Assembly: GCA_050246735.1 (NCBI GenBank)
Contig: JBFWVM010000008.1
Coordinates: forward strand, 1-64,000
DNA from: Taklimakanibacter sp050246735
GTDB taxonomy: Bacteria; Pseudomonadota; Alphaproteobacteria; Rhizobiales; Aestuariivirgaceae
Direction: 5' to 3'
DNA: 64,000 bases
Position numbers and translations under genes: made by a program. Below, one piece after another: positions 59,907 through 64,000 of this stretch; within the stretch, counting starts at the first letter, position 1; each line of letters begins with the position of its first letter. A model generated the notes under the pieces. It ran no database searches, was not told the origin of the DNA, and saw only the letters and a list, made by a program, of their open reading frames with translations.

Positions 59907-60941
59907 TCAGGCTCCCTGCGTATAGACGTCGCGGGTGACCTCGGCGGGCGAAGGATCGGTGCCGCCTTTGGCGAATTCGATGGCCGCGGCGATCTCGGCC
60001 GCGGCATCGGCGCGGATGGCCGCCACCTCGTCCTTCGTCAGGATGCCGAACGCCTCGAGACTGGCCTCGAAATGGCCGATCGGGTCGCGCTCCATCCAGG
60101 ATTCTATCTCTTCCTTGCTGCGATAGCGGTTGCGGTCGCTCTTTGAATGGCCGCGGATGCGGTAGGTCTTGCATTCGAGGAGCGTCGGGCCCTCGCCGCT
60201 CCGTGCGCGCGCGGTCGCCCGCATCACCGCCTCGCTGACGTCCTCGATCCGGTTGCCGTCGACAATCTCGCCCGGCATGCGATAGGCGGTGGCGCGGTCG
60301 GCGACATGCGCGACCGACATGGAGCGCTCGGTCGAGACCGACATGCCGTATTTGTTGTTCTCGCAGACGAACAGCACCGGCAGCCGCCAGATCGCCGCCA
60401 TGTTGAGCGCCTCGTGGAAGGCGCCCTCGTTTGAGGCTCCGTCGCCGAAGAAGCACAGAGCGACGTCGTCGCGCTTCTGCCTGCGGATGGCGAGCGCCGC
60501 GCCCACCGCGATCGGCAGGCCGCCGCCGACGATGCCGTTGGCGCCGAGATTGCCGCTCTCGACGTCGGCGATATGCATGGAGCCGCCGCGGCCCCGGCAA
60601 TAGCCCTCCTCCTTGCCGAAGAACTCGGCGAACATCAGCCGGGGATCGGCCCCCTTGGCGATGCAGTGGCCATGGCCACGATGGGTCGAGGTGATGTAGT
60701 CCGACTTGCGCAGGTCCATGCAGGCGCCGACCGCGCTCGCCTCCTGGCCGATCGATAGATGCATGGTGCCGTGGATGAGGCCGCGCATATAGGCGTCCTC
60801 GGCCCCTTCCTCGAAGCGGCGGATGAGATACATGCGCCTCAGTGCCTCACGCAGCGCGCCAGCGTCGAAATGACGATAGAAGTCGCGCAGGTTGGAGGCG
60901 GGGCCCATGCCGGAGCCCATGTCGCGCACGGCCTCGTTCAT
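59907..60941 (-). CDS. 2-oxoacid dehydrogenase E1, alpha subunit
   Basis: A 344-aa E1 alpha subunit. The thiamine diphosphate motif is G-D-G-A-S-N-E-G … N-N-K-Y-G, and the substrate-phase loop contains Y-R-I-R-G-H-S-K-S-D. It resembles acetoin dehydrogenase and pyruvate dehydrogenase alpha subunits; the true oxoacid cannot be decided. Start overlaps the upstream oxidoreductase stop (ATGA). Confidence 0.94.
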   Translation of the reverse strand: MNEAVRDMGSGMGPASNLRDFYRHFDAGALREALRRMYLIRRFEEGAEDAYMRGLIHGTMHLSIGQEASAVGACMDLRKSDYITSTHRGHGHCIAKGADPRLMFAEFFGKEEGYCRGRGGSMHIADVESGNLGANGIVGGGLPIAVGAALAIRRQKRDDVALCFFGDGASNEGAFHEALNMAAIWRLPVLFVCENNKYGMSVSTERSMSVAHVADRATAYRMPGEIVDGNRIEDVSEAVMRATARARSGEGPTLLECKTYRIRGHSKSDRNRYRSKEEIESWMERDPIGHFEASLEAFGILTKDEVAAIRADAAAEIAAAIEFAKGGTDPSPAEVTRDVYTQGA

Positions 60942-62296
60942 GACGTCCCCCGGGCCAGCATGTCGTCCTGGCGGCGGCGCAGGGCGACGATGCGCGATCT
61001 CGCATCGAGCCTCACGTCGTCATGGGTGATGAGGCCGCCCTTGGCGATGGCCCGGGTGACGGTCGCCTGCTCGAGGAGCCCGCACGGCACGGCATTCGCG
61101 GCCCCGGCGTCGCCGCAGGTCATGATCCATGCGCGATAGGCATATTCGCCGATGGCGTCGAGCCGCTCGCCGGGAGCGAGATCCTTCTTCGCCAGGGCAC
61201 AGACCTCGGCCGTGGGCTCGTCGAGCGGCTGCATGTCGGCGGTGCCGTAGAGCACGGCCCTGGCGCAGGAGAGCGGCACTTCGAGGCTGGTCAGATGATA
61301 AGGCCGGTAGAAGGTGTAATAGGGACCCTCCCCCAGCTTAAGGTCACGCATGCGCTCGCGCAGGCGCGGATGCGCCATCTCGGCGACGACGAAGACGCCG
61401 GGCGCGACACCCTTGCCGACCGAATAGTCGACGACGCCCTTGCGCGACAGGACGCCGCCGTCGCTCCTGGGGCACAGGACCTTCTCGAGCTCGGGAAGCG
61501 TGGCCCGGGGCCCGTGCATGCCGGGGCAGTCGGGCTCGAGGCCGGTGGCATTGGCGATCGCCGCCATCTCGACCATGGTCTTCGAGCCGTCGACGAACTC
61601 GACCAGCATGCGCGGATTCATGTTGCGCCGGCGCGCTTCGTCGCGACAGGCGTCGGGCGTCGCTTCGATGTCGAGCGGGTTGTTCTTGCCCTTGCCGGCT
61701 GCGACGATCGGATAGCCGAGGCTCTGGACGAAATTGACGAGCTCCATGCAGGCGCTGGGCTCGTCGCCCGCCCCCAGCGTGTAGACGACGCCGAGGCGTC
61801 GCGCCTCGCGCTTCAGATAGGCGCCGATGGTGACGTCGGCCTCGACATTCATCATCACCAGGTGCTTGCCGTGCTCCATCGCCGCAAGGCCGATCTCGGC
61901 GCCGACGGCGGGGCGGCCGGTCGCGTCTATGACGACGTCGATCCCGTCATCGGCGCACAGGGTGAGCGCGTCCTCGGTGACGGCGGTGCGGCCCCGGCGC
62001 AAGGCGTCGTCGAACTCGGCCCTGCCGCGCGCGATCACATGGCTCCCGGGCGCCCGCCCGGCGATCGCGAGAGCGCGCTCGGCGGCCCCGATATCGATCT
62101 CGGCGATGGCGGCGACCGTGATGCCCGGCATCTGGCCGCATTGGGTGACGATGTCGGTCCCCATCTCGCCCGAGCCGACGAGGCCGATCCGGATCGGGCG
62201 GCCTTCGGCCTCGCAGCGGCGCGCCAGATCCGTCGCCAGCGTGCCCGAAAAGCGCGCGGAGTTCGGGCGGGCTGCGAGGGCCATTCTGCCTGCCAA
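60938..62296 (-). CDS. NAD(P)-dependent oxidoreductase, homoserine dehydrogenase-like with SAF domain
   Basis: A 452-aa protein of the COG4091 type. It has an N-terminal Rossmann domain (about 35-160, I-G-L-V-G-S-G-E-M-G-T-D), a catalytic middle resembling homoserine dehydrogenase, and a C-terminal SAF-like domain (about 375-440). Starts are TTG 62296, supported by AAGGAGAG upstream, or ATG 62284. First gene of the five-gene operon. Members of this group appear to act on sugar-acid or polyol derivatives; the substrate is unknown here. Confidence 0.82.
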   Translation of the reverse strand: MAGRMALAARPNSARFSGTLATDLARRCEAEGRPIRIGLVGSGEMGTDIVTQCGQMPGITVAAIAEIDIGAAERALAIAGRAPGSHVIARGRAEFDDALRRGRTAVTEDALTLCADDGIDVVIDATGRPAVGAEIGLAAMEHGKHLVMMNVEADVTIGAYLKREARRLGVVYTLGAGDEPSACMELVNFVQSLGYPIVAAGKGKNNPLDIEATPDACRDEARRRNMNPRMLVEFVDGSKTMVEMAAIANATGLEPDCPGMHGPRATLPELEKVLCPRSDGGVLSRKGVVDYSVGKGVAPGVFVVAEMAHPRLRERMRDLKLGEGPYYTFYRPYHLTSLEVPLSCARAVLYGTADMQPLDEPTAEVCALAKKDLAPGERLDAIGEYAYRAWIMTCGDAGAANAVPCGLLEQATVTRAIAKGGLITHDDVRLDARSRIVALRRRQDDMLARGTS

Positions 62297-62548
62297 GAGG
62301 AGCTCTCCTTTTCGTCAAAAGGATACTTTTATGCTCCGTATTGTCAATATGTAATGGATTTTGGGCACGTACGATCGAAGAGTTAAGGCAAAAACAGTAC
62401 GGCAGAGCCGATTTTATTGTCCGATGGAAGTGGTACAAATGTCCTTCATACTTGAAAGTGTTGCATTTCTGGACCGGGTCTATAGTGTTTGCGCCGGGCC
62501 GTGCGGACCAACAGAATGGGCAAGGGAGGCGAGGCAGAGGCGGGACGC
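62297..62548. other. Divergent control region of the dehydrogenase operon and ABC ATPase
   Basis: 252 AT-rich bases, the only AT-rich block in this part. It should carry the two divergent promoters. I found no strong operator palindrome. Confidence 0.45.
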
Positions 62549-63607
62549 ATGGCTGAAATCAGACTGCGCGGCATATCGAAGTCCTGGGGCGGCTTCGTCG
62601 GCGTCGACAATATCGATCTCGACATCAGGGACAAGGAATTCATGGTATTCCTCGGCCCCTCTGGCTGCGGCAAGACGACGACCATGCGCATGATCGCGGG
62701 CCTCGAGGATCCGACTGCGGGCGAGATCAGCATCGACGGCGAGGTCGTCAACGAGGTCGACGCGCGCGACCGCGACGTCGCCATGGTGTTCCAGAGCTAT
62801 GCGCTCTATCCCAACATGTCGATCTACGACAATATCCGCTTTCCCCTGAAGATGCGCGGCATCCCGTCCGCCGACCACGACCGGCTGGTGCGCCAGGCGG
62901 CCCGCATGGTCGAGCTCGGCGACTATCTCGATCGCAAGCCCAGGGCGCTTTCCGGCGGCCAGCGCCAGCGCGCCGCACTGGCGCGCGCCATCGTGCGCCA
63001 GCCACAGGTCTTCCTCATGGACGAGCCGCTGTCCAATCTCGACGCCAAGCTGCGCCTCACCATGCGCGCCCAGCTCAAGCACATCCAGCGCCGGCTCGAG
63101 ACCACGACGGTCTATGTGACGCACGACCAGATCGAGGCGATGACGCTCGCCGACCGCATCGCGGTCATGAACAAGGGAAAGATCCAGCAGCTCGGCACGC
63201 CGGACGAAGTCTATAACGATCCCAATCACCTCTTCGTCGCGGGCTTCATCGGCTCGCCGGCGATGAACCTCATCCCGGGCGCCATCGAGGACGGCGGTTT
63301 CGTCGGCCCCGACACGCGCGTCCCCGGCGTGGCCCGGGGCAGCCGGGCCAATGCCGTGCTCGGCGTCAGGCCGGAGGACATGGAGATCACCGCGGCCGAG
63401 GACGGCCATCTCAGATCCAGGCTCTATTCGCTGGAGCCCACCGGCGACGTCACCCTGGTGACCGCCTTCGCCGGCGAGCAGCTCGTCGTCGCCAAGGGAC
63501 CGCGCATCTTCCGGCAGGAGGTCGACACGCCGATCGCGTTCCGCTTCGCCCAAGGCCGCGTGTTCCTGTTCGACGGCGAAAGCGGAAACCGGATTTCCTT
63601 CGCATAG
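62549..63607 (+). CDS. Sugar-type ABC transporter ATP-binding protein (UgpC/MalK group)
   Basis: A 352-aa ATPase. Walker A G-P-S-G-C-G-K-T-T, signature L-S-G-G-Q-R-Q-R, Walker B V-F-L-M-D-E-P-L-S-N-L-D and H-loop V-T-H-D-Q are present, followed by a C-terminal regulatory domain with the N-x-I-P-G and V-L-G-V-R-P-E-D motifs of the CUT1 family. The start M-A-E-I-R-L at 62549 fits the family. No permease or binding protein lies beside it within the window. Confidence 0.93.
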   Translation: MAEIRLRGISKSWGGFVGVDNIDLDIRDKEFMVFLGPSGCGKTTTMRMIAGLEDPTAGEISIDGEVVNEVDARDRDVAMVFQSYALYPNMSIYDNIRFPLKMRGIPSADHDRLVRQAARMVELGDYLDRKPRALSGGQRQRAALARAIVRQPQVFLMDEPLSNLDAKLRLTMRAQLKHIQRRLETTTVYVTHDQIEAMTLADRIAVMNKGKIQQLGTPDEVYNDPNHLFVAGFIGSPAMNLIPGAIEDGGFVGPDTRVPGVARGSRANAVLGVRPEDMEITAAEDGHLRSRLYSLEPTGDVTLVTAFAGEQLVVAKGPRIFRQEVDTPIAFRFAQGRVFLFDGESGNRISFA

Positions 63608-63642
63608 TGCGACGGCGCGACCCCGCCCGGCGCTCCGCGCTA

Positions 63643-63688
63643 CCTTCCCCCCGCGAAGCGTTCGCTTGCGCGGGGGGAGGGAAATAGG
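63643..63688. repeat. Strong GC hairpin, likely terminator or repeat
   Basis: CCTTCCCCCCGCG pairs with CGCGGGGGGAGG (one bulged base), and the loop holds AAGCG-TT-CGCTT. The tail is GGGAAATAGG. It follows the ABC ATPase by about 35 bases and belongs to the GGGGAGGG repeat family. It could also serve as terminator. Confidence 0.65.
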
Positions 63689-63725
63689 ATTTCGTCCAGC
63701 TCTCCGCGAGCTGGAGCTGCCTGCT

Positions 63726-64000
63726 TCATTGCGGGCTTATGAGCATCAGCGAAGAGAAATAGGTGCGATAACGGCCGGCGTCCCGGGTCACAAGAGGCCA
63801 TTGGCTAACCGCGGCATGGGCTCCGATGAAAAAGTCGGGCAGGACGCCCATTCGCCTGCCGCCGGAACGACGATATCGTGCGAACACCTTTCCGGCGAGA
63901 AACAGGGCCGCCCTTGGCATTGCGGCAACTTCAATGCCGGTCTGTTTGAGAAACATCTCCAAATTTTCCATGCTGTCGTAGCGAACCGACAGCTCTGCAT
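63726..64000 (-). CDS. PIN-domain toxin-like protein (VapC family), 5' end outside window
   Basis: The C-terminal 90 or so residues of a PIN-domain protein, probably a VapC-type RNase toxin. The terminal acidic motif is seen in V-L-P-D-F-F-I-G-A-H-A and T-R-D-A-G-R-Y-R-T-Y-F. The frame runs off the window's right edge, so the first catalytic Asp and any antitoxin gene are not visible. Confidence 0.82.
   Translation of the reverse strand, partial: AELSVRYDSMENLEMFLKQTGIEVAAMPRAALFLAGKVFARYRRSGGRRMGVLPDFFIGAHAAVSQWPLVTRDAGRYRTYFSSLMLISPQ

Noticed and set aside
1..64000. tRNA, rRNA or other structured RNA genes
   Set aside because: No cloverleaf-like segments or rRNA signatures were recognised by reading; a tRNAscan and Rfam search would settle this.

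Overview
The window is about 64 kb of GC-rich chromosome from an alphaproteobacterium, most likely order Hyphomicrobiales (Rhizobiales). The evidence is the gene order ialB / coxB-ctaD-ctaB-coxF-ctaG-ctaE-DUF983-surf1 / thrC / M16 peptidase, the DUF1127, DUF4170 and IalB-type proteins, the GshA type, and the dispersed GC-rich palindromes between genes. I see no rRNA, tRNA or CRISPR array.

Positions 1-31 kb are mostly housekeeping. A cut-off c-di-GMP signalling protein is followed, on the minus strand, by a RimJ-like acetyltransferase, an M16 peptidase, threonine synthase and the aa3 cytochrome c oxidase and assembly operon. Next come ialB, tldD, an orphan Phd-type antitoxin coupled to a class V aminotransferase, two DUF937 proteins, a LysR/DUF1127 divergent pair, gshA, rsmE, ubiA-tldE-cysQ-like-DUF4170, ribF, a MaoC dehydratase, a HAD phosphatase and a TipF-like EAL protein.

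Positions 31-41 kb hold an omega-aminotransferase and a LysR regulator. The regulator is divergent from a tight six-gene transport and catabolic operon: binding protein, desuccinylase-like hydrolase, DapF-like epimerase, fused permease, ATPase and class V aminotransferase.

Positions 41.3-46.0 kb form a mobile scar. An IS1595-type transposon of about 3.9 kb, with 25-bp terminal inverted repeats, carries a decayed transposase and an oppositely oriented passenger operon. The passengers are a ParB-fold protein, a Dam-like adenine methyltransferase, a small protein that may have a PUA/EVE-like fold, and a 55-aa protein. It sits in a dispersed GC-rich repeat. Beside it are a frameshifted DUF559 endonuclease gene and a truncated, frameshifted IS30-family transposase. 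The passenger module is the best candidate here for an undescribed modification or defence system.

Positions 46-54 kb hold a DUF1127/MocR divergent pair. They also hold a polar-solute ABC operon ending in a TRZ/ATZ-like amidohydrolase, divergent from a racemase-family gene coupled to a GntR regulator. Together these look like uptake and degradation of a nitrogen heterocycle or amino-acid derivative.

Positions 54-64 kb hold a CsoR/copper P-type ATPase pair with two palindromic operators, then a five-gene operon (COG4091-type oxidoreductase, E1 alpha, E1 beta and E2 of a 2-oxoacid dehydrogenase complex, PfkB kinase). That operon is divergent from a sugar-type ABC ATPase. The window ends in a cut-off VapC-like PIN gene.
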